From: Jiella sonneratiae
Lineage (GTDB): Bacteria > Pseudomonadota > Alphaproteobacteria > Rhizobiales > Rhizobiaceae
DNA: 64,000 nucleotides
Direction of reading: 5' to 3'
Assembly (NCBI RefSeq): GCF_017353515.1
Contig: NZ_JAFMPY010000014.1
Location: 101,670 to 165,669, forward strand
Numbering within the stretch: the stretch's first letter is position 1; every line of letters starts with the position of its first letter. Of this stretch, positions 1 through 8,808 are shown piece after piece. The notes below the pieces were generated by a model that saw only the letters and a program-made list of their open reading frames with translations, had not been told where the DNA came from and did not search any database. The translations under genes and the position numbers were made by a program.

Positions 1-423
1 GTCGACGGGCACCTGTCCTCCAGCGTCTATTTCGCCACGATCGCGACGCCGGTGAACCGCGCCTTCGTCGCCGGCTACCAGCGGAGCTTTCCGGACGGAC
101 CGACGGTTTCGGCCGAGGCGGAAGCCGCCTACATCGCCGTCCGCTTCCTCGCCAAGGCGCTGCGCGACGCCGGCGGCGGCGACCTCGCCGCGGTCAAGGC
201 GGCGCTCGCCGGCCAGTCGCTCGAGGCGCCGCAGGGCCGGGTGACGATCGATCCCGAGACGATGCACTGCTATCTCACGCCGCGCATCGGCCGCTCCCGG
301 GCCGACGGCCAGTTCGACATCCTCGTCGAGGCGGAACGTCCGGTTCGCCCCGACCCCTATCTGGTGCATGCCGCCGCGCCGCTCGAAGTCGTGGCGCAGC
401 GGCCGATGCTGAGGGTGGTGTGA
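1..423 (+). CDS. AmiC-like amide-sensing substrate-binding protein, C-terminal part
   Basis: Only the last 140 codons are inside the window; the start lies upstream. The fragment reads as the C-terminal lobe of a type I periplasmic-binding fold of the AmiC/UrtA group: a helix with SAEAEAAYIAVRFLAKAL, then a segment APQGRVTIDPETMHCYLTPRIG that recurs in amide and urea receptors. In Pseudomonas AmiC is a cytoplasmic amide sensor that holds the antiterminator AmiR inactive. The stop codon overlaps the start of an AmiR-like ANTAR gene by one base (TGATG), which is why I favour a regulator over a transport receptor. A separate secreted receptor is encoded at 1101. The family call is firm; the sensor role is inferred from context. 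Confidence 0.75.
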   Translation, partial: VDGHLSSSVYFATIATPVNRAFVAGYQRSFPDGPTVSAEAEAAYIAVRFLAKALRDAGGGDLAAVKAALAGQSLEAPQGRVTIDPETMHCYLTPRIGRSRADGQFDILVEAERPVRPDPYLVHAAAPLEVVAQRPMLRVV

Positions 424-1082
424 TGGTGCCGGGCCGCTTCGTCCAGAACTTCAGCCATCGACGCGCCATCCTCGTCTCCAACGACGACCGGGCGATCGCC
501 ACGTTGACCGCGACGCTCGGCCGGCTCGGCCTCACCGTCAGCCACCGCCCGACCAAAGACGAGGCGGCCGACCTGTCGCAGGAACCGCTGCAGGCGGCGG
601 AGGTCGTGCTCTTCGTCGACGGCGATCTGGCGCGGGCGCCGGTCCTGCCGCTTTCCGACGGGTCCGGCCCGATGCCGCGCGTGCCGGTGGTCGGGCTGGT
701 CGGCGTCGAGGCGCCGAGCCGCCTGCGCGCGCTGATGCAGACCGGAGCGACGGCCTTTCTCGCCAAGCCCGTCTATGCCGGCTCGGTGTTCTCGGCCCTT
801 TACCTCGCGGTCAACGAACACGCGGCCAAGGCGGATCAACTCGCCGCGATCGGTGCGCACGAGACGCGCCGGCGCCAGCGCCGCTTCGTCATCAAGGCGG
901 TGCTGAAGCTGATGCGCGAGCGCGGCCTCGACGACGACGACGCGGCCTTCGCGATCCTGCGCCGGGAAAGCATGCAGGCGCGCCTCAGCATCGAAGCCTA
1001 CTGCCAGTTCGTCGTGCAACGGAGCGCGGCGCTGTCCGAGAGCGGAGCCGACGGCCCTTTGATGAGCCGGTCCGCGGAATAA
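423..1082 (+). CDS. AmiR-like ANTAR-domain transcription antiterminator
   Basis: A 219-residue protein with an N-terminal receiver-like fold (residues about 10-125; ILVSNDDRAIATL resembles a receiver beta-1 segment) and a C-terminal ANTAR RNA-binding domain (about 140-205, containing FVIKAVLKLMRERGLDDDDAAF and a helical end). AmiR proteins bind nascent leader RNA and prevent termination when their AmiC partner releases them on amide binding. I chose ATG 423, which overlaps the AmiC-like stop; a GTG three bases upstream is possible. The next gene begins 18 bases after the stop, so this regulator is co-transcribed with the importer it probably controls. The leader hairpin on which it would act should lie upstream of the window. 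Confidence 0.82.
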   Translation: MVPGRFVQNFSHRRAILVSNDDRAIATLTATLGRLGLTVSHRPTKDEAADLSQEPLQAAEVVLFVDGDLARAPVLPLSDGSGPMPRVPVVGLVGVEAPSRLRALMQTGATAFLAKPVYAGSVFSALYLAVNEHAAKADQLAAIGAHETRRRQRRFVIKAVLKLMRERGLDDDDAAFAILRRESMQARLSIEAYCQFVVQRSAALSESGADGPLMSRSAE

Positions 1083-1100
1083 CCCGAAACGGAGACGATC

Positions 1101-2342
1101 ATGCAAGACAGAGCATCAGGCGTCCTTGCGGCGCTAGGGACCCTATTGCTTCTTTCCGGGGCGGCGATCGCCGAGGAGAAGGGGCCGATCAAGATGGGCG
1201 TCCTCGAAGACCAGTCCGGCGACTTCGCCGTCGCGACCATCGGCAAGGTCCACGGCATCCAGCTCGCGGCCGACGAGATCAACGCCGCCGGCGGGATCGA
1301 CGGGCGCAAGCTCGAGCTCGACATCTACGACACCCAGTCGGACAACCGCCGCTATCAGGAGTTCATGCGCCGCGTCCTGCAGCGCGATAAGGTCGACGTC
1401 GTCTTCGCCGGCTTCTCCTCGGCCTCGCGCGAGGCCTACCGGCCGATCGTCGACCAGTTCAAGGGCCTCGCCTTCTACAACAACCAGTATGAAGGCGGCG
1501 TCTGCGACGCCAACATGATCGTCACCGGCGCCGTGCCCGAACAGCAGTTCTCGACGCTGATCCCCTACATGATGGAGAAGTTCGGCAAGAACGTCTATAC
1601 GATCGCCGCCGACTACAATTTCGGCCAGATCTCGGCCGAATGGGTGCGCGACATCGTCAAGGAGAACGGCGGCACGATGGCCGGCGAGGAGTTCATCCCG
1701 CTCGGCGTCTCGCAGTTCTCGCAGACCATCCAGAACATCCAGAAGGCCAAGCCCGACTTCCTGGTGACGCTGCTCGTCGGCACCGCGCAGGCCTCCTATT
1801 ACGAACAGGCGGTCTCGGCCAACCTCCACGTCCCGATGGCCTCTTCGGTCAATGTCGGCCAGGGCTACGAGCACAAGCGCTTCAAGCCGCCGTCGCTCGC
1901 CAACATGTACGTCACGACGAACTGGATCGAGGAGGTCGACAATCCGGCCTCGAAGGCCTTCGTCGAGAAGTGGCACAAGAAGTTCCCGGACGAGCCCTAC
2001 ATCAACCAGGAAGCCGAGAACTCCTACATCGCCGTCTATCTCTACAAGCAGATGGTCGAGCGCGCCCACTCCACCGACCATGACGCGATCCGCAAGGTGA
2101 TCGCAGAGGGCGACGTCTGCATGGACGCGCCGGAAGGCCATGTCTGCATCGACCCGAAGAGCCAGCACATGTCGCACACGATCTATCTGGCGAAGGTCAA
2201 CGAGGACCACTCGATCTCCTTCCCGAAGGTCTGGGACGACATCAAGCCCTACTGGCTCGGCGAGGTCGGCTGCGACCTGACCAAGGAGAATCCGGAAGCC
2301 CAGTACACGCCTTCCGACAACCCGAAGAAGTCGGGCGGCTGA
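1101..2342 (+). CDS. Urea/short-chain amide ABC transporter substrate-binding protein (UrtA/FmdD type)
   Basis: A 413-residue periplasmic receptor. It has a signal peptide (hydrophobic stretch LAALGTLLLLSGAAIA, likely cut before EEKG), then a type I periplasmic-binding fold starting with the typical IKMGVLEDQSGDFA and continuing through the INAAGGIDGRKLEL and ADYNFGQISAEWVRD segments. The C-terminal half has the same EAENSYIAVYLYKQM region as the sensor-like gene at the left edge, so the two appear related by descent. The SD-like GGAGA lies just before ATG 1101. It is followed by two permeases and two ATPases in the HAAT arrangement. Urea and short amides cannot be told apart by sequence; the downstream formamidase and the AmiR-like gene favour amides. 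Confidence 0.85.
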   Translation: MQDRASGVLAALGTLLLLSGAAIAEEKGPIKMGVLEDQSGDFAVATIGKVHGIQLAADEINAAGGIDGRKLELDIYDTQSDNRRYQEFMRRVLQRDKVDVVFAGFSSASREAYRPIVDQFKGLAFYNNQYEGGVCDANMIVTGAVPEQQFSTLIPYMMEKFGKNVYTIAADYNFGQISAEWVRDIVKENGGTMAGEEFIPLGVSQFSQTIQNIQKAKPDFLVTLLVGTAQASYYEQAVSANLHVPMASSVNVGQGYEHKRFKPPSLANMYVTTNWIEEVDNPASKAFVEKWHKKFPDEPYINQEAENSYIAVYLYKQMVERAHSTDHDAIRKVIAEGDVCMDAPEGHVCIDPKSQHMSHTIYLAKVNEDHSISFPKVWDDIKPYWLGEVGCDLTKENPEAQYTPSDNPKKSGG

Positions 2343-2408
2343 TCCGCGGCCGGATGCGGGGCGTGATCGTCCCGCATCCGGCCTCCGGCAATGCGATCGG
2401 GGTGCGGC

Positions 2409-3281
2409 ATGGATTTCCTGAGCAGTCTCTTTTCCTTCGCCTATCAGGCCGGCGACGCCTTCGCCTTCCTCGTCCTGTCGGCCTGCGGCCTCGCGGTGAT
2501 CTTCGGCATGATGGGGGTCATCAATCTCGCCCATGGCGAGTTCATCCTGTGCGGCGCCTACGTCTCGACCAGCGCCACCCATCTCGGCGTGCCGCTGCCG
2601 GTCTCCATCCTTCTCGGAACCCTCGTCGCCGGCGCCGTCGGCATGCTGCTCGAACGCGCGATCATCCGGCATCTCTACGACCGGCCGCTCGACACGATCG
2701 TCGTCACCTGGGGCGTCTCGATGATCGCCACCCAGGGCACCCTCATCCTGCTCGGCTCCACCATGCAGGGCACCGGCACGCCTTTCGGCAGCATCGAGGT
2801 CGGCGGCTACGGCTATTCCGTCTACCGCCTGGTGCTGATGGCGGCGGCGGTCGCGACGCTCGCCGTGCTGTGGCTGATCTTCACCCGCACGCGCTTCGGC
2901 ATCCTCGCCCGGGCGACCATCCAGGTGCCGCACATCGCCGAGGCGCTCGGCGTCAACACCTCGCTGGTCTACAGCCTGACCTTCGGCCTCGGCGCGGGGC
3001 TCGCGGGCCTGTGCGGCGGGCTCTACGCGCCGACCATGACGCTCGTCCCGACCATGGGATCGGCCTTCGTGGTCGAGGCCTTCGTCACCGTCGTGGTCGG
3101 CGGCGCAGACATCTTTCTCGGAACCGCCCCGGCGGCCGCCATCCTCGCCGTCGTCAAGGCGGCGCTCACCTCGTGGGAGGGACAGCTCGCCGGCCAGATC
3201 GGCCTTCTGGTCGCCGTCATCATCGTCATCCGCGTCCTGCCGCGCGGGCTGACCGGCTTCATCCTGCGTGAAAGGGCCTGA
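2409..3281 (+). CDS. Branched-chain-type ABC permease, UrtB-like
   Basis: A 290-residue inner-membrane protein of the LivH/UrtB family with about eight hydrophobic segments. The early LIV-family signature GMMGVINLAHGEF is visible (residues about 34-46), and the GLGAGLAGLCGGLYAP segment is typical of the C-terminal half. It would pair with the next gene to form the membrane channel for the amide or urea receptor. ATG 2409 is preferred over an in-frame start six codons upstream because the receptor-to-permease gap is short and MDFLSSLF leads straight into the first membrane segment. Confidence 0.85.
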   Translation: MDFLSSLFSFAYQAGDAFAFLVLSACGLAVIFGMMGVINLAHGEFILCGAYVSTSATHLGVPLPVSILLGTLVAGAVGMLLERAIIRHLYDRPLDTIVVTWGVSMIATQGTLILLGSTMQGTGTPFGSIEVGGYGYSVYRLVLMAAAVATLAVLWLIFTRTRFGILARATIQVPHIAEALGVNTSLVYSLTFGLGAGLAGLCGGLYAPTMTLVPTMGSAFVVEAFVTVVVGGADIFLGTAPAAAILAVVKAALTSWEGQLAGQIGLLVAVIIVIRVLPRGLTGFILRERA

Positions 3282-3282
3282 C

Positions 3283-4359
3283 GTGCCGTCGCATTCCTCC
3301 CTCGGCTCGGCGCTGCGGCTGCTCGAAGGGCCGCAGACCCTCGGCAAGGGCCCGGCCTTCTGGTCCGGCTTCGTCGTCGTCCTGGCGCTTGCCTGCATCT
3401 ATCCGCTGTTCGCCGACGGCTACGACGTCGGCAACAACGTCTACTTCTTCAACTGGGCCTTCATGGCGCTGGGCCTCAGCCTGATCTGGGGCTATGGCGG
3501 CGCCCTCTCCTTCGGCCAGACCGCCTTCTTCGGGGTCGCCGGCTATGCCTACGGCGTCCTGACGATCAATTTCGGCGACGCCTACGGCTTCACCTTCGTC
3601 TCGCTCGTTCTCGCAACGCTCATCGCGGCGCTGTTCGCCGCCGTCCTCGGCTACTTCCTGTTCTTCGGCCGCATCAGCGGCGTCTTCCTCGGCATCGTGA
3701 CCCTGTCGGTGACGCTGGTCCTCGAACGCTTCATGTCGCAGACCGCCGGGCCGGAATGGCACATCGGATCGGCGCGGCTGAACGGCTTCAACGGCATGGG
3801 CAACATGCCCTCGCTGACGATCCCCTGGCCGGGCGGCGACGTCGTGCTCTATCCCGACGTGCCGCTCTACTATCTGACGCTGGCGCTGCTCGTCCTCGTC
3901 TATCTCGCCCTGCGCATGGTGGTGAACTCGCGCTTCGGCAACGTGCTGGTGGCGATCCGCGAGAACCCGCAGCGCGCCGAGATGCTCGGCTACGACATCC
4001 GCAGGTACCAGCTCGGCGGCTTCGTCGTCGGCTCGGCGCTGGCCGGCCTCTCGGGCGTCCTCTACACGGCCTGGGGCAACTACATCACCCCCTCCTCCAT
4101 GGGCATGACGCAGGCGGCGCTGCCGATCGTCTGGGTCGCCGTGGGCGGGCGCAGCGACCTGACGACGACGCTGCTCGGCACGCTCCTCGTGCTCGCCGGC
4201 TTCCAGGCGCTGACGATCTACGGCAGCCAGTATGCGCTGGTCGCCATGGGCTTCCTCCTCGTCGTCACCGTGCCCGCCGCCCCGTCCGGCATCATCATCG
4301 GCATCGGCTCCCTGTTCTCGCGCGGGCTGAAGCGCCGCAAGGCGCGGGAGGCGCGCTGA
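3283..4359 (+). CDS. Branched-chain-type ABC permease, UrtC-like
   Basis: A LivM/UrtC-family permease of about 358 residues with roughly ten hydrophobic segments. The LivM landmarks are LIWGYGGALSFGQTAFFGVAGYA near residues 65-90 and the cytoplasmic loop VNSRFGNVLVAIRENPQRAEMLGYD. GTG 3283 lies directly after the stop of the preceding permease; an alternative GTG at 3268 would overlap it. The stop codon overlaps the next ATG (TGATG), so the pair is translationally coupled. It forms the transport channel together with the UrtB-like protein. Confidence 0.85.
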   Translation: MPSHSSLGSALRLLEGPQTLGKGPAFWSGFVVVLALACIYPLFADGYDVGNNVYFFNWAFMALGLSLIWGYGGALSFGQTAFFGVAGYAYGVLTINFGDAYGFTFVSLVLATLIAALFAAVLGYFLFFGRISGVFLGIVTLSVTLVLERFMSQTAGPEWHIGSARLNGFNGMGNMPSLTIPWPGGDVVLYPDVPLYYLTLALLVLVYLALRMVVNSRFGNVLVAIRENPQRAEMLGYDIRRYQLGGFVVGSALAGLSGVLYTAWGNYITPSSMGMTQAALPIVWVAVGGRSDLTTTLLGTLLVLAGFQALTIYGSQYALVAMGFLLVVTVPAAPSGIIIGIGSLFSRGLKRRKAREAR

Positions 4360-5078
4360 TGGCGATCCTTCAGACCCGCGGCCTCGACAAGTGGTTCGGC
4401 GGCCTGCACGTCACAGACAATGTCGACTTCTCGATGCAGCCGGGCGAGGTCCACTGCCTGATCGGGCCGAACGGCGCCGGCAAGAGCACCTTCTTCCGCC
4501 TCGTCCTCGGCGAGCATCTGCCGAACGGCGGCGCGATCCTCTACGACGGCGCCGACATCACCCGGGCGAAGTCCTATCAGCGGATCCGCCGCGGGATTTC
4601 CGTGAAGTTTCAGGTGCCCGGCATCTTCAAGGCGCTGAAGGTCCGCCAGAACCTCCAGATCGCGCTTCAGGACCATCTGAGCGGCCACTCCCTCAACGAG
4701 GAGATCGACCGGCTGCTGGAGTTCCTGAAGCTGAAGGACGCCGCAGGCCAGCTCGCCGGTTCGCTCAGCCACGGGCAGAAACAGTGGCTGGAGATCGGCA
4801 TGGCAATCGCGCTGAAGCCGAAGCTCCTGCTGCTCGACGAGCCGACGGCCGGCATGACCCCGGACGAGACCCACGCCACCGGCGAGATGGTGCAGGCCCT
4901 GAACGCCGATGGCGTCAGCGTGCTCGCGGTCGAGCACGACATGGCCTTCGTGCGACAGATCGCGCAGCGCGTCACGGTGCTCCACTTCGGCCGGGTCTTC
5001 GCGCAGGGCACGATCGACGAGATCGTCGCCGACGAGCGCGTCGCGGCGATCTATCTGGGCGAGACCGGCCATGCGTAG
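4359..5078 (+). CDS. ABC transporter ATP-binding protein, UrtD/LivG-like
   Basis: A 239-residue ATPase with Walker A GPNGAGKST (residues about 36-44), a signature LSHGQKQWLEIG (instead of LSGGQ, as is usual in UrtD proteins), Walker B LLLLDEPTAG and the switch histidine in VEHD. LivG/UrtD proteins couple ATP hydrolysis to transport through the LivHM-type channel. The start overlaps the permease stop by one base, and the end overlaps the next ATPase gene by eight bases. The SHGQ signature followed by KQWLEIGMAIAL argues for urea/amide rather than branched-chain amino acid import. Confidence 0.87.
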   Translation: MAILQTRGLDKWFGGLHVTDNVDFSMQPGEVHCLIGPNGAGKSTFFRLVLGEHLPNGGAILYDGADITRAKSYQRIRRGISVKFQVPGIFKALKVRQNLQIALQDHLSGHSLNEEIDRLLEFLKLKDAAGQLAGSLSHGQKQWLEIGMAIALKPKLLLLDEPTAGMTPDETHATGEMVQALNADGVSVLAVEHDMAFVRQIAQRVTVLHFGRVFAQGTIDEIVADERVAAIYLGETGHA

Positions 5079-5799
5079 GGAAGTTCTCCTGGAAACCATC
5101 GGCCTGTGGTCCGGCTATGGCGGCAAGCCGGTTCTGCAGGGCGTCGACCTCGACATCCTCGAGGGCCAGATCGTCGCCGTGATCGGGCGCAACGGCGTCG
5201 GCAAGTCGACGCTGATGAAGAGCCTGATCGGTCTCCTGCCCTGCGACCGCGGCTCGGTGCTGTTCAGGGGCGAGACGCTGGACGCCGTCCCCGCGCATCG
5301 CCGCGCCCGGCTCGGCATCGGCTACGTGCCGCAGGGGCGCGACGTGTTCCCGCGCATGAGCGTCGCCGAAAACCTTCTGGTCGGCCGCTCGATCGACGCC
5401 GGGGGGCGCGGCGAGACCAGCGTCGCGGAGCGGCTCGAGCAGGTCTACGGCTATTTCCCGATCCTGAAGGAGCGCCGCAACCAGCGCGCCGGCACGCTCT
5501 CCGGCGGCCAGCAGCAGCAGCTGGCGATCGGCCGCGTGCTGATCGGCGCGCCGTCGCTGATCCTCCTCGACGAGCCGTCCGAGGGCATCCAGCCGAACAT
5601 CGTCCAGGACATCGCGCGGATCATGGTGGAACTGAACGAGAAGACCGGCATCACCGTCGTCTTCGTGGAGCAGAACCTCGACATGATCCGCGCCATGGCG
5701 CAGCGCTGCTACGTCATGGACAAGGGACGGATCACCGCCGAGATCGGCGCCGACGTTCTGGAGGACCGCGATGCGGTGCGGCGCTACCTTGCGGTCTGA
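5071..5799 (+). CDS. ABC transporter ATP-binding protein, UrtE/LivF-like
   Basis: The second ATPase of the importer, 242 residues. It shows Walker A GRNGVGKST, signature LSGGQQQQLAIGRVL, Walker B LILLDEPSEGIQP and switch region VEQN. SEGIQPNIV is characteristic of LivF/UrtE. ATG 5071 sits inside the end of the UrtD-like gene, so the two ATPases are translationally coupled. It completes the five-gene receptor/permease/permease/ATPase/ATPase set. The gene is followed by an 84-base gap before the amidase gene. Confidence 0.87.
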   Translation: MRREVLLETIGLWSGYGGKPVLQGVDLDILEGQIVAVIGRNGVGKSTLMKSLIGLLPCDRGSVLFRGETLDAVPAHRRARLGIGYVPQGRDVFPRMSVAENLLVGRSIDAGGRGETSVAERLEQVYGYFPILKERRNQRAGTLSGGQQQQLAIGRVLIGAPSLILLDEPSEGIQPNIVQDIARIMVELNEKTGITVVFVEQNLDMIRAMAQRCYVMDKGRITAEIGADVLEDRDAVRRYLAV

Positions 5800-5883
5800 C
5801 CCGCCGGTCGGCCGTCCGACCGCGGGCGCCCGACGGCGATCCGCCGCGCTCGACGACAACTCAAGCCTGAAGAGGAAACACCC

Positions 5884-6882
5884 GTGAGCTGGTTCGACGA
5901 TTCCATCATGGCCCGCAAGGGCGTCGCCAAGGGCCAAGCCGGCGCGACGCATTCGATCACCGAGGCGAGCCAGGGCAAGTATCACTACGTCTACGGCGCC
6001 TATGTGGAGCCGGTGCTGACGATCGATCCCGGCGCCGTCGTCTCGGCCGAGACCCACGACGCCTTCGAGGGGGCGATCAAGGCCGAGACCGACAAGCCGA
6101 GCGAGATCCTCAACTTCCCCTATCTGAACCCGCAAAACGGGCCGATCTGGGTCAACGGCGCGGAAAAGGGCGACTGCCTGGCGGTCTATATCGAGAGCGT
6201 CGTCCCGCGCGGGCCGCAGCCGCGCGGCACCACGGTGATCATGCCGGAATTCGGCGGCCTGGTGCCGACCGCCGACACCGCGATGCTGACCACGCCCCTG
6301 CCGGAGCGGGTCAAGAAGCTGGAGATCACCGCGGAGAAGGGCACGGTCTGGAACGACAGGATCACCCTGCCCTACGAGCCGTTCATCGGCACGATCGGCA
6401 CGGCGCCGGAGATCGAGGCGATCTCCTCGCTGGTCCCGGACTACTACGGCGGCAACATGGACCTGCCCGACGTCGCGCCGGGCGCGGTGATCTATCTGCC
6501 GGTCAACACCGAAGGCGCCTATCTCTACGTCGGGGACTGCCACGCCGCGCAAGGGGACGGCGAGCTCTGCGGCGTCGCCATCGAGCATCCGACCGTGACG
6601 ACCCTGCGCGTCGACCTGATCAAGGGCTGGACGATCAGGACGCCGCGGCTCGAGAACGAGAAATTCTACATGACCATCGGCTCGGCCCGGCCGATGGAGG
6701 ATGCCGCAAGGGGCGCCTATCGCGAGCTGATCCGCTGGATGGCCAGGGACTTCGGCTTCGAGGAGATCGACGCCTACATGCTGCTCACCCAGTGCGGACG
6801 GATCCGGCTCGGCAACATGGTCGACCCGAAATACACCGTCGGCGCATCTATCCTGAAGTCGATCTCGGGGATTGCCCGCTGA
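5884..6882 (+). CDS. Acetamidase/formamidase family hydrolase
   Basis: A 332-residue cytoplasmic protein of the FmdA/AmdA family, which hydrolyses formamide or acetamide to ammonia and the acid. Recognisable parts are VSAETHDAFEGAIK, the domain around NFPYLNPQNGPIWVNGAEKGD, the metal-site-like GDCHAAQGDGELCG and the C-terminal NPKYTVGA-like segment (here DPKYTVGA). It uses a GTG start at 5884 after an AAGAGGAAA ribosome binding site. Its place after the amide importer makes it the likely first catabolic enzyme. It is somewhat shorter than Methylophilus-type formamidases (about 400 residues), so the exact substrate is open. Confidence 0.85.
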   Translation: MSWFDDSIMARKGVAKGQAGATHSITEASQGKYHYVYGAYVEPVLTIDPGAVVSAETHDAFEGAIKAETDKPSEILNFPYLNPQNGPIWVNGAEKGDCLAVYIESVVPRGPQPRGTTVIMPEFGGLVPTADTAMLTTPLPERVKKLEITAEKGTVWNDRITLPYEPFIGTIGTAPEIEAISSLVPDYYGGNMDLPDVAPGAVIYLPVNTEGAYLYVGDCHAAQGDGELCGVAIEHPTVTTLRVDLIKGWTIRTPRLENEKFYMTIGSARPMEDAARGAYRELIRWMARDFGFEEIDAYMLLTQCGRIRLGNMVDPKYTVGASILKSISGIAR

Positions 6883-6982
6883 CCGTCCGCCGGGCGGTTT
6901 GCGGATCGCCCGGCCCGTCCATCCAAACGTTTCCGGCGTCTCGCCCCGGCGAGCGACAGGAAAGGCTTTGCCGGAGTTCGCG

Positions 6983-8719
6983 ATGACCGCTCCCTTCACC
7001 GCCGCCGCCGTCCAGTTCGAGCCGGTCATGGGCGACAAGCCGCGCAACGTCGAGGCGCTGGCGCGGCTGGTCGAGGAAGCCGCCGATGCCGGCGCGAGGC
7101 TGATCGTCACCCCGGAGATGGGAACGACCGGCTATTGCTGGTACGACCGCGCCGAGGTCGCACCTCACGTCGAACGGGTGCCCGGCCCGACCACCGACCG
7201 CTTCGCCGAGATCGCCGGGCGCCGAGACTGCCACATCGTCATCGGCATGCCGGAGATCGACGACACGACCGGCCTTTACTACAACAGCGCCGTGCTGATC
7301 GGCCCGGACGGCGTCCTCGGCACCCACCGCAAGACCCATCCCTACATTTCCGAGCCGAAATGGGCCGCCAACGGCGATCACGGCCACCAGGTTTTCGAGA
7401 CGCCGCTCGGCCGGATCGCGCTCCTCATCTGCATGGACATCCACTTCGTCGAGACCGCGCGCCTCGTCGCGCTCGCCGGAGCGGACGTCATCTGCCACAT
7501 CTCCAACTGGCTGGCCGAGCGCACGCCCGCCCCCTACTGGATCCAGCGCGCCGAGGAGAACGGCTGCTATCTCGTCGAGAGCAACCGCTGGGGCCTCGAA
7601 CGCGGCGTCCAGTTCTCCGGCGGCAGCTGCATCCTCGGGCCGGGAGCCGAGACGCTGGCAGTGATCGACGGCGGCGACGGGGTGATCACCGCGACGATCG
7701 ATCCGGAGCGGGCCCGCACGCGCCGCGTCGGCGGCGAGAAGGTCTTCGAGCAGCGCCGGCCGGACCTCTACAAGGAGCTCGCCACCAACACCTTTACCTG
7801 GAATCCCGGCGACTTCTTCTCCCTCTACGGTCACCAGCCGCTGCCGAAGGGCCGAAAGGCCAGGGTCGCCGTCGCCGAATTTTCCCCCGCCCCCGAAATC
7901 GCGGCCAATCTTCAGACGATTGCCGGCCTCGCCGAACGGGCGAGGGACGCGGGCGCCGAGCTTCTCGTCCTGCCGGAACGGGCGCTGACCGGCCTTGCCG
8001 ATCCCGCCGAGACGGCGGTGCCGTTCGCCGGCGAAGACCTCGCCCGCCTCGCAACGCTCGCGGCGTCACTCGATCTGTTCATCGTCGCGGGCTATGCGGA
8101 GCGGGCGGGCGGATGCCTTTACAACAGCGCGGCGCTCGCCGGGCCGGGCGGCCTTCTCGGCAATTACCGCCAGCTGCATCGGGCGGCATCCGACCAGGGC
8201 TGGGCGAGCCCCGGCGAGGACTGGGGGGTGTTCGACCTGCCCTTCGGCAGGCTCGGCGTTCTGATCGGTCACGACGCGGCCTTTCCGGAGGCCGGCCGCG
8301 TGCTCGCTCTGAAGGGCTGCGACGTCATCGCCTGTCCGGCGGCCGTCCACGGACGCTTCTGGCGCGACCATGCCGGCACCGCCGTCGCCCAGCCGGCCCC
8401 CATCCCCACCGGCGCGGATCCCCACCACTATCATCCGTTCCGGGTGCGGGCCGGCGAGAACAACTGCTATCTCGCCTTCGCCAACGTCTTTGATCCGGCA
8501 AAGGGATATGCCGGCGTCAGCGGGGTCTTCGGGCCGGACACCTTCCTCTTCCCGCGGCAGGAAGCCATCGTCTCGGGCAACGACGCGCTGGCGGTCGCCG
8601 AAATCGATACCAGCTCGCTCGGCGGCGCCTATCCCACCCATGTCGTCAGGCGCAAGGACCTCGTCCTGATGCGCCAGCCGCATCAATACGTCCCGCTGGT
8701 CGCGACGGCGCCGGCCTGA
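6983..8719 (+). CDS. Tandem nitrilase-family (CN-hydrolase) protein with a degenerate second domain
   Basis: A 578-residue protein of two consecutive carbon-nitrogen hydrolase domains (residues about 4-275 and 292-565). The first has the complete Glu-Lys-Cys triad of the family: E45 in TPEMG, K117 in HRKTHP and C150 in LLICMD. The second keeps E332 (LPERA), but the lysine position is Q397 (NYRQLH) and the cysteine position is G429 (LIGHD), so it should be inactive. Family members hydrolyse amides or nitriles, and an amidase role fits this operon. Most family members have one domain of 260-330 residues, so the fusion is unusual. ATG 6983 was chosen because the protein fold begins there. Confidence 0.85.
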   Translation: MTAPFTAAAVQFEPVMGDKPRNVEALARLVEEAADAGARLIVTPEMGTTGYCWYDRAEVAPHVERVPGPTTDRFAEIAGRRDCHIVIGMPEIDDTTGLYYNSAVLIGPDGVLGTHRKTHPYISEPKWAANGDHGHQVFETPLGRIALLICMDIHFVETARLVALAGADVICHISNWLAERTPAPYWIQRAEENGCYLVESNRWGLERGVQFSGGSCILGPGAETLAVIDGGDGVITATIDPERARTRRVGGEKVFEQRRPDLYKELATNTFTWNPGDFFSLYGHQPLPKGRKARVAVAEFSPAPEIAANLQTIAGLAERARDAGAELLVLPERALTGLADPAETAVPFAGEDLARLATLAASLDLFIVAGYAERAGGCLYNSAALAGPGGLLGNYRQLHRAASDQGWASPGEDWGVFDLPFGRLGVLIGHDAAFPEAGRVLALKGCDVIACPAAVHGRFWRDHAGTAVAQPAPIPTGADPHHYHPFRVRAGENNCYLAFANVFDPAKGYAGVSGVFGPDTFLFPRQEAIVSGNDALAVAEIDTSSLGGAYPTHVVRRKDLVLMRQPHQYVPLVATAPA

Positions 8720-8757
8720 TGTCGGAATCCGTTCCCGGAAACCGCGATGCGCAGACC

Positions 8758-8800
<43 letters not shown>

Positions 8801-8808
8801 GTCCTTTT

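Noticed and set aside
1143..3398. Very long open frame (about 750 codons) on the minus strand opposite the amide receptor and permease genes
   Set aside because: Its protein is Asp/Arg/Gly-rich low-complexity with no domain. It mirrors high-GC third positions of the real plus-strand genes. Similar long antisense frames occur opposite most genes here.
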